Positions 50,934-60,551 of a stretch of 64,000 bases of DNA are shown one piece after another. Every line of letters starts with the position of its first letter. The stretch's first letter is position 1. The notes below the pieces were generated by a model. The model searched no databases, was not told where the DNA came from, and worked only from the letters and a program-made list of their open reading frames with translations. This DNA is from Labilibacter marinus (lineage in GTDB: Bacteria; Bacteroidota; Bacteroidia; Bacteroidales; Marinilabiliaceae): contig NZ_LXYE02000020.1 in the NCBI RefSeq assembly GCF_001659685.2, forward strand, positions 62,001 through 126,000, in the 5' to 3' direction. The position numbers were made by a program, and so were the translations under genes.

Positions 50934-51794
50934 TTAATCTTTTAATGCATTAATGTGTTTTTCGGCATGATAAGAAGAACGGACCATCGGACCACTCTCA
51001 ACGTACTTAAAACCCAATTCTAAACCAAACTTCTCGTATTTGGCAAATTGCTCAGGTGTTACATATTCTTCCACTGGTAAATGCTCTTTACTTGGCTGTA
51101 AATATTGCCCAATAGTAAACACCTTTACACCTGAAGCATAAGCGTCTTTCATAGTTTGAAAAACCTCTTCTTCTTTTTCGCCAATACCTACCATAATGCC
51201 AGTTTTAGCAACCACACCAGCATCCGAAATATATTTAAGTACATCTAAACTTAAGTCATATTTGGCTCTACTCCTAATAATAGGCGTAATCCTTCTCACC
51301 GTTTCTAAATTGTGCGAAATAACCTCTGGTTTTGCATCAATCACTTTTTGTATTAGATGATGAAGTCCATTAAAATCAGGAATTAAAACCTCCTGCGTGG
51401 TGTTAGGATTTGTTTCTTTCACCTTTAAAATGGTTTCGTGCCAAATATTAGCACCACCATCCTCTAAATCATCACGATCTACCGAAGTAATAACCGCATG
51501 CTTGAGTTTCATGATTTTAATAGAACGTGCAATTCGTAACGGTTCTTTTACATCAACGGCTAATGGTTTACCGGTTTTCACATTACAAAACTTACATGCT
51601 CTGGTACAGATATCTCCCAATATCATAAATGTTGCCGTACCCGCGCTCCAGCACTCAGCTGCATTGGGACATTTTCCGCTGGTACAAATAGTATGTAATT
51701 TATTATCTCGGATGGTTTGATTCATCCATTTATAATCTTCGGTATTGGGAAGTTGTATTTTTAACCAATCTGGTTTTTTAGTTCTTATCTTCAT
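50934..51794 (-). CDS. lipA: Lipoyl synthase LipA
   Basis: This 286-residue radical-SAM enzyme has the auxiliary cluster cysteines Cys37, Cys42 and Cys48 (CTSGKCPNAAEC), radical-SAM cysteines Cys63, Cys67 and Cys70 (CTRACKFC) and the C-terminal VRSSYHA whose Ser ligates the auxiliary cluster. It inserts two sulfurs into the octanoyl group on lipoyl domains. The start ATG at 51794 fits. It is the first gene of lipA-lipB. Confidence 0.97.
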   Translation of the reverse strand: MKIRTKKPDWLKIQLPNTEDYKWMNQTIRDNKLHTICTSGKCPNAAECWSAGTATFMILGDICTRACKFCNVKTGKPLAVDVKEPLRIARSIKIMKLKHAVITSVDRDDLEDGGANIWHETILKVKETNPNTTQEVLIPDFNGLHHLIQKVIDAKPEVISHNLETVRRITPIIRSRAKYDLSLDVLKYISDAGVVAKTGIMVGIGEKEEEVFQTMKDAYASGVKVFTIGQYLQPSKEHLPVEEYVTPEQFAKYEKFGLELGFKYVESGPMVRSSYHAEKHINALKD

Positions 51795-51965
51795 CTCACT
51801 CTGAATAATTATGCCTACAATATTAATTAATCTATCGACTTTTACCTATGAAAAATATTAGGTTTATGCTTTCTTCACTGCATCAATATCACCAATAAAC
51901 ATTAAAAAATAAGTTAAAGTTCATTGCCTATATGTTATATATCTTCAATATTAAAGGTTATTGAT

Positions 51966-51973
51966 TATCTTTG
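51966..51973 (+). promoter_or_regulatory. Candidate -7 element of the lysS operon
   Basis: TATCTTTG matches TAnnTTTG, about 117 bp before the lysS ATG, so a leader of roughly 110 nt is implied. No -33 element is placed. In the 296-bp gap nothing else was recognised. Confidence 0.35.
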
Positions 51974-52090
51974 CATCGATTTTTCTATAATTTTTACTTG
52001 TTATAGTTAATGCTATCTCATTGAAAATGTGCTTTTGATGGTGTTTTTTCTTTGAGAATCTTTAAAAATATTTAATAGATAATAATTGGT

Positions 52091-53818
52091 ATGAGTGCCG
52101 TTGAACTAAGCGAACAGGAATTAATCAGACGAAATAGTCTGGAAGAATTAAACAAATTGGGAATAAATGCATTCCCTGCGGATGAATTCGAGATAACCCA
52201 CTATTCGGAAGATATAAAGAAACAGTTCGAAGCAAACGAGGAAGAGGAAGGTTTGAAAGATATTACTATGGCTGGTAGAATTATGAGCCGTAGAATTATG
52301 GGAAATGCTTCTTTTGCTGAAATCAAGGATCAACAAGGCCGCATTCAATTATATTTCCGCCGCGATGATATTTGCGAAGGTGACGACAAAACCATGTATA
52401 ATACCGTATTTAAAAAGTTATTAGATATTGGTGATATCATTGGTATTCGCGGATATGTGTTTAAAACACAAATGGGCGAAACTTCGGTTTATGTAAAAGA
52501 GTTTAAAGTATTAACTAAATCGTTAAAGCCACTTCCTATTGTAAAAGAGAAAGATGGTAAAACATACGATGCTTTTACTGATCCTGAATTACGTTACCGT
52601 CAGCGTTATGTTGATTTAATTGTGAACGATCAAGTAAAAGATACCTTTTTAAAGAGAACGAAAATCATCAATACGATGCGCGATTTCTTTAATGACAAAG
52701 GATATATGGAGGTAGAAACTCCGATTTTGCAAGCTATACCAGGTGGAGCTTCGGCACGTCCGTTTGAAACGCACCACAATGCACTTAACATCCCATTATA
52801 TTTAAGAATTGCCAACGAACTTTATTTAAAACGATTAATTGTTGGTGGATTTGATGGTGTTTACGAGTTTGCTAAAGATTTCCGTAACGAAGGAATGGAC
52901 AGAACCCATAATCCGGAATTTACGGTAATGGAAATTTACGTGGCTTATAAAGATTATAAGTGGATGATGAATTTCACGGAAGAGATGATTGAAAAAGTAG
53001 CTCTTGCATTACACGGTACAACTAAAGTACAGGTGGGCGATAAAGAGATTGATTTCAAGCGTCCTTTCAAACGCATCTCTATGATTGATTCTATTCAGGA
53101 ACACACTGGTGTGGATATTAATGGAATGAATGAAGAGCAACTGTTTAAAGTGTGTGCTGACTTAGGTATTGAAACAGATCCATCAATGGGTAAAGGAAAG
53201 TTGATTGATGAGATTTTTGGTGAGAAATGTGAAGGTAGTTATATACAACCTACATTTATTACGGATTATCCTGTTGAGATGTCGCCTCTTTGTAAAAAAC
53301 ACCGCGAAAATCCTGAGTTAACAGAACGCTTTGAGTTGATGGTGAATGGTAAAGAATTGGCTAATGCTTATTCTGAGTTAAATGACCCAATCGACCAATT
53401 AGATCGTTTCCAAGATCAGTTAAAGCTATCTGAAAAAGGAGATGACGAAGCTATGTTTATTGATATGGACTTTGTTCGTTCTTTAGAGTATGGTATGCCT
53501 CCTACATCTGGTATGGGAATTGGTGTAGATCGTTTAGCTATGCTAATGACTAACCAACAGTCTATTCAAGAAGTTCTTTTATTCCCTCAAATGCGCCCTG
53601 AGAAAAAAGTGGAAGCTGATGGACCAGAAAAATATGTAGAACTGGGAATGGCACAAGAATGGGCCGAAGTAATCATTAAATTGGGCTACAAAAAAGTGGA
53701 TGCAGTAAAAGAGGTTAAGCCTACTAAGTTGCATCAAGAAATGTGTGGATATAACAAAAAGAATAAATTAGGATATAAGAATCCATCGCAAGATGACGTT
53801 AAAGCTTGGTTAGCTTAA
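52091..53818 (+). CDS. lysS: Lysyl-tRNA synthetase (class II)
   Basis: This 575-residue protein has an N-terminal OB-fold anticodon domain (about 57-155), class II motifs (RYRQRYVDLI, FRNEGMDRTHNPEFT, GMGIGVDRLAM) and a C-terminal extension of about 70 residues after 503 (VELGMAQEWAEVIIKLGYKK and beyond). The extension is typical of Bacteroidales LysRS and makes it longer than the usual 500. It charges tRNA-Lys. It starts a run with gpsA (37 bp gap) and pgi. Confidence 0.97.
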   Translation: MSAVELSEQELIRRNSLEELNKLGINAFPADEFEITHYSEDIKKQFEANEEEEGLKDITMAGRIMSRRIMGNASFAEIKDQQGRIQLYFRRDDICEGDDKTMYNTVFKKLLDIGDIIGIRGYVFKTQMGETSVYVKEFKVLTKSLKPLPIVKEKDGKTYDAFTDPELRYRQRYVDLIVNDQVKDTFLKRTKIINTMRDFFNDKGYMEVETPILQAIPGGASARPFETHHNALNIPLYLRIANELYLKRLIVGGFDGVYEFAKDFRNEGMDRTHNPEFTVMEIYVAYKDYKWMMNFTEEMIEKVALALHGTTKVQVGDKEIDFKRPFKRISMIDSIQEHTGVDINGMNEEQLFKVCADLGIETDPSMGKGKLIDEIFGEKCEGSYIQPTFITDYPVEMSPLCKKHRENPELTERFELMVNGKELANAYSELNDPIDQLDRFQDQLKLSEKGDDEAMFIDMDFVRSLEYGMPPTSGMGIGVDRLAMLMTNQQSIQEVLLFPQMRPEKKVEADGPEKYVELGMAQEWAEVIIKLGYKKVDAVKEVKPTKLHQEMCGYNKKNKLGYKNPSQDDVKAWLA

Positions 53819-53855
53819 GCGGAAATCTTAATTTTAAGGCGGATAAGCACAAAAT

Positions 53856-54851
53856 ATGGACGAATCATCTAGAGTTGGTATAATTGGTAGTGGGAGTTGG
53901 GCTACAGCTATAGCTAAAATGCTCACAAACAATGTACTCGAATTTAATTGGTATTTTCGAAATCCTAAGCACATAAAAAAGTTTAGGAAGCACGGCCATA
54001 ATCCCAATTATTTAACTAGCGTTGATTTTGAAACAGATAAGGTTAACTTTTATTCTGACATCAACCATATTGTGGAAGAAAGTGATGTTTTAATCATTGC
54101 CATCCCATCTGCCTTTGTTAAAAATACTTTTAGCGAACTGTCTGTATCTCTTAAAGATAAATATGTTGTATCGGCAGTTAAAGGGTTAGTTTCTGAAGAA
54201 AATATGATAGTGGGTACTTTTTTAAACGAGTTTTATAAGGTACCCCTTGATAATATAGGTGTAATATCGGGCCCTTGTCACGCAGAGGAGGTAGCCCTTG
54301 AACGCTTATCCTATTTAACTATCGCGTCACAGGATGTTAAGAAAGCACGCGCTTTCGCTTCATTTTTAAGTTGCGGATACATTAAAACATCTGTGTCTGA
54401 CGATATCTACGGAACCGAGTTTGCCGCTGTATTGAAAAATATTATGGCAGTTGCTTCAGGTATTTGTCACGGTATGGGATATGGAGACAACTTTCAGGCG
54501 GTGCTGATGTCTAATGGTATTCAGGAAATTAAACGCTTTGTAGACACGGTGCATCCGATTACTCGCGACATAAAAAGCTCAGCTTATTTAGGCGATTTAT
54601 TGGTAACAGGATACTCTCAGTTTAGCCGTAACCGTACCTTTGGAACCATGATTGGTAAAGGTTACTCAGTAAAATATGCCCAAATGGAAATGTTGATGAT
54701 TGCCGAGGGATATTATGCCGTTAAAAGCATTAAAGAAATCAACGAAAAGTACAAGGTTAATATGCCTATTACCGACGCGGTATACAACATTATCTACGAA
54801 CGTATTTCACCATCAATTGAAATTCGGTTATTAACCGAAAACCTACGATAA
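53856..54851 (+). CDS. gpsA: NAD(P)H-dependent glycerol-3-phosphate dehydrogenase
   Basis: This 331-residue protein has the N-terminal dinucleotide-binding GSGSWATAIAKML near 11-23, SGPCHAEEV in the middle, and LKNIMAVASGICHGMGYGDN with the catalytic Lys. It makes sn-glycerol-3-phosphate for phospholipids. It sits between lysS and pgi with 33-37 bp gaps, a cluster seen widely in Bacteroidales. Confidence 0.96.
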   Translation: MDESSRVGIIGSGSWATAIAKMLTNNVLEFNWYFRNPKHIKKFRKHGHNPNYLTSVDFETDKVNFYSDINHIVEESDVLIIAIPSAFVKNTFSELSVSLKDKYVVSAVKGLVSEENMIVGTFLNEFYKVPLDNIGVISGPCHAEEVALERLSYLTIASQDVKKARAFASFLSCGYIKTSVSDDIYGTEFAAVLKNIMAVASGICHGMGYGDNFQAVLMSNGIQEIKRFVDTVHPITRDIKSSAYLGDLLVTGYSQFSRNRTFGTMIGKGYSVKYAQMEMLMIAEGYYAVKSIKEINEKYKVNMPITDAVYNIIYERISPSIEIRLLTENLR

Positions 54852-54884
54852 TTAATAGTCCTTATTCATAAAATCAATTTCACA

Positions 54885-56222
54885 ATGGAAAACTTAAAAA
54901 TTGATATCTCGAGAACTTTCGATTTTGTATCGGAAGAGAAAGTGAACGGATACAAAAGTGAGGTTGCCTCTCACCTGAAATCCTTATACGAAAAGTCAGG
55001 AAGAGGAAACGACTTTTTAGGTTGGGTAAACCTTCCAACAAGCATTGACGATGCTCAATTAGCCGATATTGAAGCTACAGCTGCTAGCTTAAAATCAAAA
55101 GCCGACATCGTTGTTGTAATCGGTATTGGAGGAAGTTACCTAGGAGCCAGAGCTGTTATCGACGCCATGTCAAATAGCTTTGATCACTTAATTACGGATA
55201 GAAAAAATCCTGTTGTAGTATACGCAGGTCAAAATATCGGTGAAGATTACACCGCTGAATTATTAGATCTTTTAAAAGATAAATCTTTTGCTTTAGTAGC
55301 TATTTCTAAATCAGGAACTACTACTGAACCTGCATTGGCATTCCGTTTATTAAAGGATTTATTAGAGAGCAAGTATTCTGCTGAAGAAGCAAAAGATCGT
55401 ATTGTTGCTATTACAGATGCTAAAAAAGGTGCATTAAGAACTTTAGCTGACCAAAAAGGATATAAAACTTACGTTATTCCTGATGATGTTGGTGGTCGTT
55501 TTTCAGTATTAACTCCAGTTGGTTTATTACCTATTGCTGTAGCAGGTATTGATGTACGTGCTTTGGTAAAAGGAGCTCAGGACATGGAAAAAATTACTGC
55601 TGAAGAAGGCGAGAATAGTGCTGCTGCAACTTATGCTGCTGTACGTAACGAGCTTTACAGAAACGGTAAAGGGACTGAGATTTTAGTAAACTACCAACCA
55701 AAGCTTCACTTTGTTGCTGAGTGGTGGAAACAACTTTACGGAGAGAGCGAAGGAAAAGAAGAAAAAGGAATTTTCCCTGCTGCTGTTGATTTTTCTACTG
55801 ATCTTCACTCAATGGGTCAATGGATTCAGGAAGGTGTAAGAAACATCTTTGAAACTATTGTTACTGTTTCTAACGCCAACAGAAAAGTTGAAGTACCCAC
55901 TGATGCTGCTGACTTAGATGGTCTAAACTTTTTAGCTGGAAAACGTGTGGACTATGTAAATAAAATGGCTGAGTTAGGTACTTTATTAGCTCACGTTGAT
56001 GGTGGTGTTCCAAACATTAAAGTTGAAATTCCTGAGTTAAACGAGTATTACCTGGGTCAATTATTATATTTCTTTGAGATTGCTTGTGGTATCAGTGGTT
56101 ACATTTTAGATGTAAATCCATTTGATCAGCCAGGAGTAGAGGCTTACAAGAAAAACATGTTCGCTTTATTAGAAAAGCCAGGTTTTGAAGCTGAAACTGC
56201 AGCATTAAAAGCGAAGTTATAG
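54885..56222 (+). CDS. pgi: Glucose-6-phosphate isomerase
   Basis: This 445-residue protein is the shorter bacterial type. Motifs are [48 protein letters not shown] and a C-terminal segment [16 protein letters not shown]. It interconverts glucose-6-phosphate and fructose-6-phosphate. It is the last gene of the lysS-gpsA-pgi run and is followed by a terminator. Confidence 0.97.
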   Translation: MENLKIDISRTFDFVSEEKVNGYKSEVASHLKSLYEKSGRGNDFLGWVNLPTSIDDAQLADIEATAASLKSKADIVVVIGIGGSYLGARAVIDAMSNSFDHLITDRKNPVVVYAGQNIGEDYTAELLDLLKDKSFALVAISKSGTTTEPALAFRLLKDLLESKYSAEEAKDRIVAITDAKKGALRTLADQKGYKTYVIPDDVGGRFSVLTPVGLLPIAVAGIDVRALVKGAQDMEKITAEEGENSAAATYAAVRNELYRNGKGTEILVNYQPKLHFVAEWWKQLYGESEGKEEKGIFPAAVDFSTDLHSMGQWIQEGVRNIFETIVTVSNANRKVEVPTDAADLDGLNFLAGKRVDYVNKMAELGTLLAHVDGGVPNIKVEIPELNEYYLGQLLYFFEIACGISGYILDVNPFDQPGVEAYKKNMFALLEKPGFEAETAALKAKL

Positions 56223-56245
56223 AACTTCATTATCTACAGATATAC

Positions 56246-56279
56246 AAGCCCGAGGATATATTTCTTCGGGCTTTTTTTA
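56246..56279 (+). terminator. Intrinsic terminator of lysS-gpsA-pgi
   Basis: AAGCCCGA (56246-56253) pairs with TCGGGCTT (56266-56273) and is followed by T residues to 56278. It overlaps the stop of the convergent gene by about 3 bases. Confidence 0.85.
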
Positions 56280-56912
56280 TAATCGCGCTAGCGACATTTC
56301 CGCAGTATTTAAATAAAATAAGTTGTCTTTATAATAGGAAAAGCCTAATTTCTGAAAAAAAGCGTACAACTTTAATTGTACCGTTTCCTCGTCAAATGAA
56401 CCATCCTCATAACGCATTGATTTGGTAAAGTCATCCAAGTTTTCACCCACTATTCTTTTTCTTTTAGTAACAGAAGTTTGAAACGGCACAACCTGAATGC
56501 ATAAGGTAGAAAACATCGACTTAAATCGACATAGAAAGTCGGTAAGCGTATAAACTCCAATTCCCTTTCCTCTAAAACCAGGAAGTAAATCCAAGTCATG
56601 AATAATACACAAATTTCCCTTTTGCTCCGCATTGATGTCATTTAAAAATTGACCATTATCAAGCCTTATAAATTTAGAACAGATATGAATCAACTCTTCT
56701 TGTTCCTGCAAAACATCCAAAGGACTTTTATTGAGTTCAATAATTTGATTTACCAAAACAATTGAAAAATTAAAACGTCCCACTTTAAGTGGAGTACCTG
56801 ACGATTTTTGAACAAATATTTCAGCCTTAAAATTATTAATAAACTTACAAGCACCGTCTTCCTGAAAATCTGAATCTAATTGATAATTAATAGAATAGTC
56901 AAATGAACCCAT
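56277..56912 (-). CDS. Probable GNAT-family acetyltransferase
   Basis: About 211 residues from the ATG at 56912. A TTG eight codons upstream is an alternative. The GNAT acetyl-CoA pattern is LPGFRGKGIGVYTLTDFL and the end pattern is LKLYAFFQKLGFSYYKDNLFYL. Residues 1-100 are less typical and not recognised. The substrate is unknown. It converges with pgi, sharing the terminator, and its own 5' side faces the terminator of the next minus-strand gene. Confidence 0.72.
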   Translation of the reverse strand: MGSFDYSINYQLDSDFQEDGACKFINNFKAEIFVQKSSGTPLKVGRFNFSIVLVNQIIELNKSPLDVLQEQEELIHICSKFIRLDNGQFLNDINAEQKGNLCIIHDLDLLPGFRGKGIGVYTLTDFLCRFKSMFSTLCIQVVPFQTSVTKRKRIVGENLDDFTKSMRYEDGSFDEETVQLKLYAFFQKLGFSYYKDNLFYLNTAEMSLARL

Positions 56913-56978
56913 AAATAACCTGTTATGTGACGCCAAACAAGGTAATTATTTATTCAAGATTATCACAATTTCAGGTAT

Positions 56979-57003
56979 AAAAAAAGCTACCCAAGAGTAG
57001 CTT
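56979..57003 (-). terminator. Intrinsic terminator of the DUF4097 gene
   Basis: AAGCTAC (56984-56990) pairs with GTAGCTT (56997-57003), and seven T residues follow on the minus strand. It lies 27 bp after the gene stop. Confidence 0.8.
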
Positions 57004-57029
57004 AAATATATTATTCCGATAGGATTTTA

Positions 57030-58073
57030 CTAGTAATACTTTTGTCCACCCGAAGAGCTTACTCCAGTTATTAAGATACCACCTTTATCAATTTTCAATT
57101 TCTTTTTACCGTTGGTTCCTTTGGCCTGCAAACCACCAGAAGAGGCTGTCAAATCAAAAGATAATTCTTCCGATCCATTGGTCAACCCCATTTTAATACC
57201 ACCCGATGAAGATTTGAAAGACGAATTCCCTGTTAAAGAAATATTTTCACCATACTGACCTCCACTCGATGTATTTACCTTTAGCGCTCCTTCAATATCT
57301 CTTAACTTGATGCTTCCAGAACTGGCCTTAGCAGTAACATCACCTTTGATTCCAGAAATATTTAAACTACCAGAAGATGCTGTTGCTTTTACATTTCCTG
57401 CAATCATTTTTATGTTTTGTGATCCAGATGAGCACGTAGTAGTCACATTACCCTTAATATCCTCCATCTTAATACTTCCTGAGGAACAAGTCGCTCTAGT
57501 TTCTCCACCAATTTTAGATAAATACTGACTACCCGAAGAACAAGTTGAAGTTAAGTTACCACTAATATTAATTGCTTTAATGCTACCTGAACTTGCAGAA
57601 ACCTTTAGGTTACTATCAATATTTTCAGCCTTTACACTTCCTGAACTTGCGGACAAATCAACGATGCTTTGACCAATATTGGCTACATAAACACTACCCG
57701 AGGAATTCTTTACGGTAATATTTGTATTGCCTGGAACCTTAAAGTCAAGCATTCCTTTAAACGAACCTCTGTACGAATTCGGCTTATCGATCCAAACCTC
57801 TAGTGTAGATCCATTTTCTTCATATCTTATCTTGATATCATCGCGTTGTTTATTGGCTTTTATTTCGCCTTTAAAAGCAACCGTATTGGAACTATGACTA
57901 TCAATATTAACAGCACAAAACGCACCTTTTACAACTACTGTAGCAATATTATCAAAGTCCTTTTCTGCCTGATCAATTACAATGTTTGCTTGCCCCGTAA
58001 CCTCGTTTATAAAGCAGCTATTCATGGTAAGCATCACCACTGCCAACGCTAAATAAGTTTTTAAATTCTTCAT
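57030..58073 (-). CDS. Lipoprotein with DUF4097-type beta-helix and SSG repeats
   Basis: 347 residues from the ATG at 58073. A longer frame to 58169 would put 32 residues ahead of the signal sequence. The signal ends in TMNSC, so it is a lipoprotein. From about residue 115 on, twelve Ser-Ser-Gly motifs recur roughly every 18-22 residues (forms: NSSGS, ASSGS, CSSGS, TSSGG). The pattern fits a right-handed parallel beta-helix (putative adhesin/DUF4097). The function is not known, and exposure at the cell surface is plausible. Confidence 0.82.
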   Translation of the reverse strand: MKNLKTYLALAVVMLTMNSCFINEVTGQANIVIDQAEKDFDNIATVVVKGAFCAVNIDSHSSNTVAFKGEIKANKQRDDIKIRYEENGSTLEVWIDKPNSYRGSFKGMLDFKVPGNTNITVKNSSGSVYVANIGQSIVDLSASSGSVKAENIDSNLKVSASSGSIKAINISGNLTSTCSSGSQYLSKIGGETRATCSSGSIKMEDIKGNVTTTCSSGSQNIKMIAGNVKATASSGSLNISGIKGDVTAKASSGSIKLRDIEGALKVNTSSGGQYGENISLTGNSSFKSSSGGIKMGLTNGSEELSFDLTASSGGLQAKGTNGKKKLKIDKGGILITGVSSSGGQKYY

Positions 58074-58153
58074 GATAATTAAGTTAATGTTATAGATATT
58101 AGGTGAGACGCCTATAGATAAGTATAAGTTACAAAAGCTGTTAAAAAATAAAT

Positions 58154-58186
58154 GGGAGACTATCTGCATAGCACAGCCAGTCTCCC
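58154..58186 (-). terminator. Probable terminator of the nuclease-nupC operon
   Basis: GGGAGACT (58154-58161) and AGTCTCCC (58179-58186) form an 8-bp stem with a 17-base loop. On the minus strand ATTTATTTTTT follows. It lies 26 bp after the nupC stop. Confidence 0.65.
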
Positions 58187-58211
58187 ACTCATCTATATAA
58201 ATAAAATATTT

Positions 58212-59609
58212 CTATCCCAATATCATTCCGACAATGGTGGCCGAAAGCAAAGAAGCTAAAGTACCTGCAAGAAGGGCTTTAACACCCAGTTGAGTTAAAG
58301 TAACACGTTGTTTTGGGGCGATGGCTCCAATTCCTCCAATCTGAATTCCAATGGAAGCAAAATTAGCAAATCCACAAAGCACATAAGTCGCTATATAAAT
58401 TGATTTTTGTTGCGCAAAAATACCAGCTTCTTTCATCTCACCAAGGCTTACGTAGCCAATAAACTCAGTCATAATAAGTTTCTCACCAAGTACTCTTCCT
58501 ACTAAATCAATATCTTCGGCGCAAACGCCAATTAACCACATCAATGGCGAGAAAAAGTAGCCTAATAAAAACTGAAGGCTTAGTTCAGTGTAGTCTCCAC
58601 CCGTAGCACTTGCAATTACCTCGTTTAACCCTGAATAATATCCAATTTTAAGGAAAATATAGTTGGCCATAGCTATAAAGGAAATAAAGACCAATAACAT
58701 AGCTCCAACATTAACAGCTAACTTAAGTCCTTCTGTTGTTCCATTAGAGATAGCATCTAAAACATTTTTGCCAATTTTCTCCTGACTTACATTAACCTCG
58801 TTATCTATTTTTTCAGTTTGAGGAATTAATATCTTTGAAATAACTACTACGCCTGGAGCTGCCATAATAGAAGCTGCTAAAAGATGTTTGGCATACATTA
58901 CTTCCTGCACAGGGTCACCTCCACCAAGTATTTTAATATAAACCGCTAAAACACCACCTGCTAAAGTGGCCATTCCTCCAGACATAACCAATAGCATTTC
59001 AGAGCGATTCATTTTATCCAAATATGCCTTAATCATTAAGGGCGACTCTGTCTGCCCTAAAAAAATATTTCCTGCTACAGAAAGACTCTCGGCTCCAGAC
59101 AATCTCAATAGCTTTGTCATAGCTAGTGCTAAAACATAAACCACTTTTTGAATAATCCCATAATAAAATAATAAACTGGTCAGGGCTGAAAAAAAGATAA
59201 TAGTTGGCAGAATAGTTATTGCAAAATTCACTAATGGCGACTCAATCACTCCTGAGCCAAAACTTTTAAATAGAAAAGCGGTTCCTGCTTCGGTAAAATT
59301 AAGTACCTGAACGAATATTTTACTTACAAACTCAAAAATAGATTGTACAAATGGAATATTTAAAATAGATATAGCTAATACAAGCTGAATAGATATACCT
59401 ACACCTACTACCTTCCAATTAATGGCTTTCCTGTTAGAACTAAAAACCCAAGCGATTCCAATTAGAACGCACATTCCTATAATTCCACGTATAATACTTA
59501 TAGCCGAAATTCCTGAACTTTGAGAGGTATCAATAGCGGAGTCAGCAAAAGAGGGTTGTGCTATTGCCAACAATAGCATAGCAATGATAGGTACTGCCTT
59601 TTTAATCAT
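58212..59609 (-). CDS. nupC: Concentrative nucleoside transporter (NupC/CNT family)
   Basis: This 465-residue protein has an N-terminal hydrophobic, signal-like stretch followed by eight or more helices. CNT motifs are GQTESPLMIKAYLDKM in the middle and NYIFLKIG plus CGFANFASIGIQIGGIGAIAPKQR near the C-terminus. It imports nucleosides with Na+ or H+. It follows the nuclease-domain gene by 37 bp on the same strand, so they share an operon, which joins nucleic acid and nucleoside use. Confidence 0.92.
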   Translation of the reverse strand: MIKKAVPIIAMLLLAIAQPSFADSAIDTSQSSGISAISIIRGIIGMCVLIGIAWVFSSNRKAINWKVVGVGISIQLVLAISILNIPFVQSIFEFVSKIFVQVLNFTEAGTAFLFKSFGSGVIESPLVNFAITILPTIIFFSALTSLLFYYGIIQKVVYVLALAMTKLLRLSGAESLSVAGNIFLGQTESPLMIKAYLDKMNRSEMLLVMSGGMATLAGGVLAVYIKILGGGDPVQEVMYAKHLLAASIMAAPGVVVISKILIPQTEKIDNEVNVSQEKIGKNVLDAISNGTTEGLKLAVNVGAMLLVFISFIAMANYIFLKIGYYSGLNEVIASATGGDYTELSLQFLLGYFFSPLMWLIGVCAEDIDLVGRVLGEKLIMTEFIGYVSLGEMKEAGIFAQQKSIYIATYVLCGFANFASIGIQIGGIGAIAPKQRVTLTQLGVKALLAGTLASLLSATIVGMILG

Positions 59610-59646
59610 GTAAGTTGGGTGTAATTATTAATCTTAAAACAAGCTA

Positions 59647-60243
59647 TTAAGAAGCACTTCGTCGTTGAATTTCATCTCTAATATCCGAAGCCTTTTCATA
59701 GTCTTCGTTTCCGATAGCCTCATCCAACAACTTATTTAAATCATCCAGCGATTTTTTAGTGTATTTAGATTCACCACCTTTAGCTGCTTGTTCGTCTACA
59801 TCTAACTCAATTTCCTGGTCTTTATTAACATCCAGAACAATACCTGCCGATTCAATAATAGATTCGTAAGTATAAATAGGGCAATTAAAACGTAATGATA
59901 ATGCAACCGCATCCGAGGTTCTTGAATCTATCCTTACTTGTTCACCTTCCTTTTTACAAACTAACTCAGAATAAAAGATACCTTCCTCCAGTTTATAAAT
60001 AACTACCTCGATAATTTCAATATCAAAGGCTTTAGAATAATTCAAGAATAAATCGTGTGTTAATGGACGAGGTGGCTCTAGTCCCTCTAGCTTAATCGCA
60101 ATAGATTGTGCCTCTACACCTCCAATAATAATTGGAATTCTTCTTTCCCCATCTTCCTCGGCAAGAACTAACGCATAAGCGCCAGATTGAGTTTGGCTAT
60201 AGGATAAGCCAAGTATATTTAGTTTAATTTTCTTTTTGCTCAT
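59647..60243 (-). CDS. Bifunctional-nuclease domain protein (DUF151) with UVR motif
   Basis: This 198-residue protein has a DUF151 domain (about 1-140; VLAEEDGERRIPIIIGGVEAQSIA, SRTSDAVALSLRFNCPIY) and a C-terminal UvrB/C-type helix pair (LDDLNKLLDEAIGNEDYEKASDIRDEIQ). Proteins with this pair are widespread in Bacteroidota. DUF151 members in plants show DNase/RNase activity, not proven in bacteria. It is the first gene of the operon with nupC. Confidence 0.9.
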   Translation of the reverse strand: MSKKKIKLNILGLSYSQTQSGAYALVLAEEDGERRIPIIIGGVEAQSIAIKLEGLEPPRPLTHDLFLNYSKAFDIEIIEVVIYKLEEGIFYSELVCKKEGEQVRIDSRTSDAVALSLRFNCPIYTYESIIESAGIVLDVNKDQEIELDVDEQAAKGGESKYTKKSLDDLNKLLDEAIGNEDYEKASDIRDEIQRRSAS

Positions 60244-60293
60244 AGACTAACTTCGTGGTTCGAAGACTCGTTTTATTGTACATTTACTAAGAA

Positions 60294-60301
60294 CAAATAT
60301 A
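60294..60301 (-). promoter_or_regulatory. Candidate -7 element of the DUF151-nupC operon
   Basis: On the minus strand TATATTTG matches TAnnTTTG, 51 bp before the ATG. A TTTG lies 15 bp further upstream (60317-60320), which is shorter than the usual spacer. Confidence 0.45.
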
Positions 60302-60432
60302 ACAAAATGTTTTTAACAAAGTTTATGCATGCACCCCTAATAACTTGGGTATTTTTGCTCATCTTACCACTTGTAATACCGTATAAATATTTCCTAATCA
60401 ATCTGAATTTCACACTTTTAAATCAAATATTT

Positions 60433-60462
60433 TTGCAAGAACAAAATTAATGTCTACTTTTG
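60433..60462 (+). promoter_or_regulatory. Promoter of the rplU-rpmA operon
   Basis: TTG at 60433-60435, preceded by TT, and TACTTTTG at 60455-60462 match the Bacteroidota -33/-7 elements with a 19-bp spacer. It is the best promoter in the window and sits about 90 bp before rplU. Confidence 0.8.
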
Positions 60463-60551
60463 CACTCCAATAATTCTCGCAAGGCCTGATAAAGTAGCTA
60501 ATTATTAGAGAATAAGCTCGCCTTCTGGATGAAATTTTTAAACAATTTGTG
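60463..60551 (+). promoter_or_regulatory. 5' leader of rplU-rpmA with possible pseudoknot
   Basis: ATTCTC (60473-60478) can pair with GAGAAT (60508-60513), and AAGGC (60481-60485) with GCCTT (60520-60524). The second pair begins inside the first and closes outside it, the layout of an H-type pseudoknot. Ribosomal-protein operons often carry leaders bound by their own product. That this is such a leader is inference. Confidence 0.4.

Larger units (their letters stand above)
60244..60551. other. Divergent region between the DUF151 gene and rplU
   Basis: About 308 bp containing a -7 element for each direction and the rplU leader, listed below. No other signal was recognised. Confidence 0.6.

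Noticed and set aside
60244-60280. GTGGTTCGAAGACTCG looked like a tRNA T-arm.
   Set aside because: No acceptor, D or anticodon arms can be formed around it.
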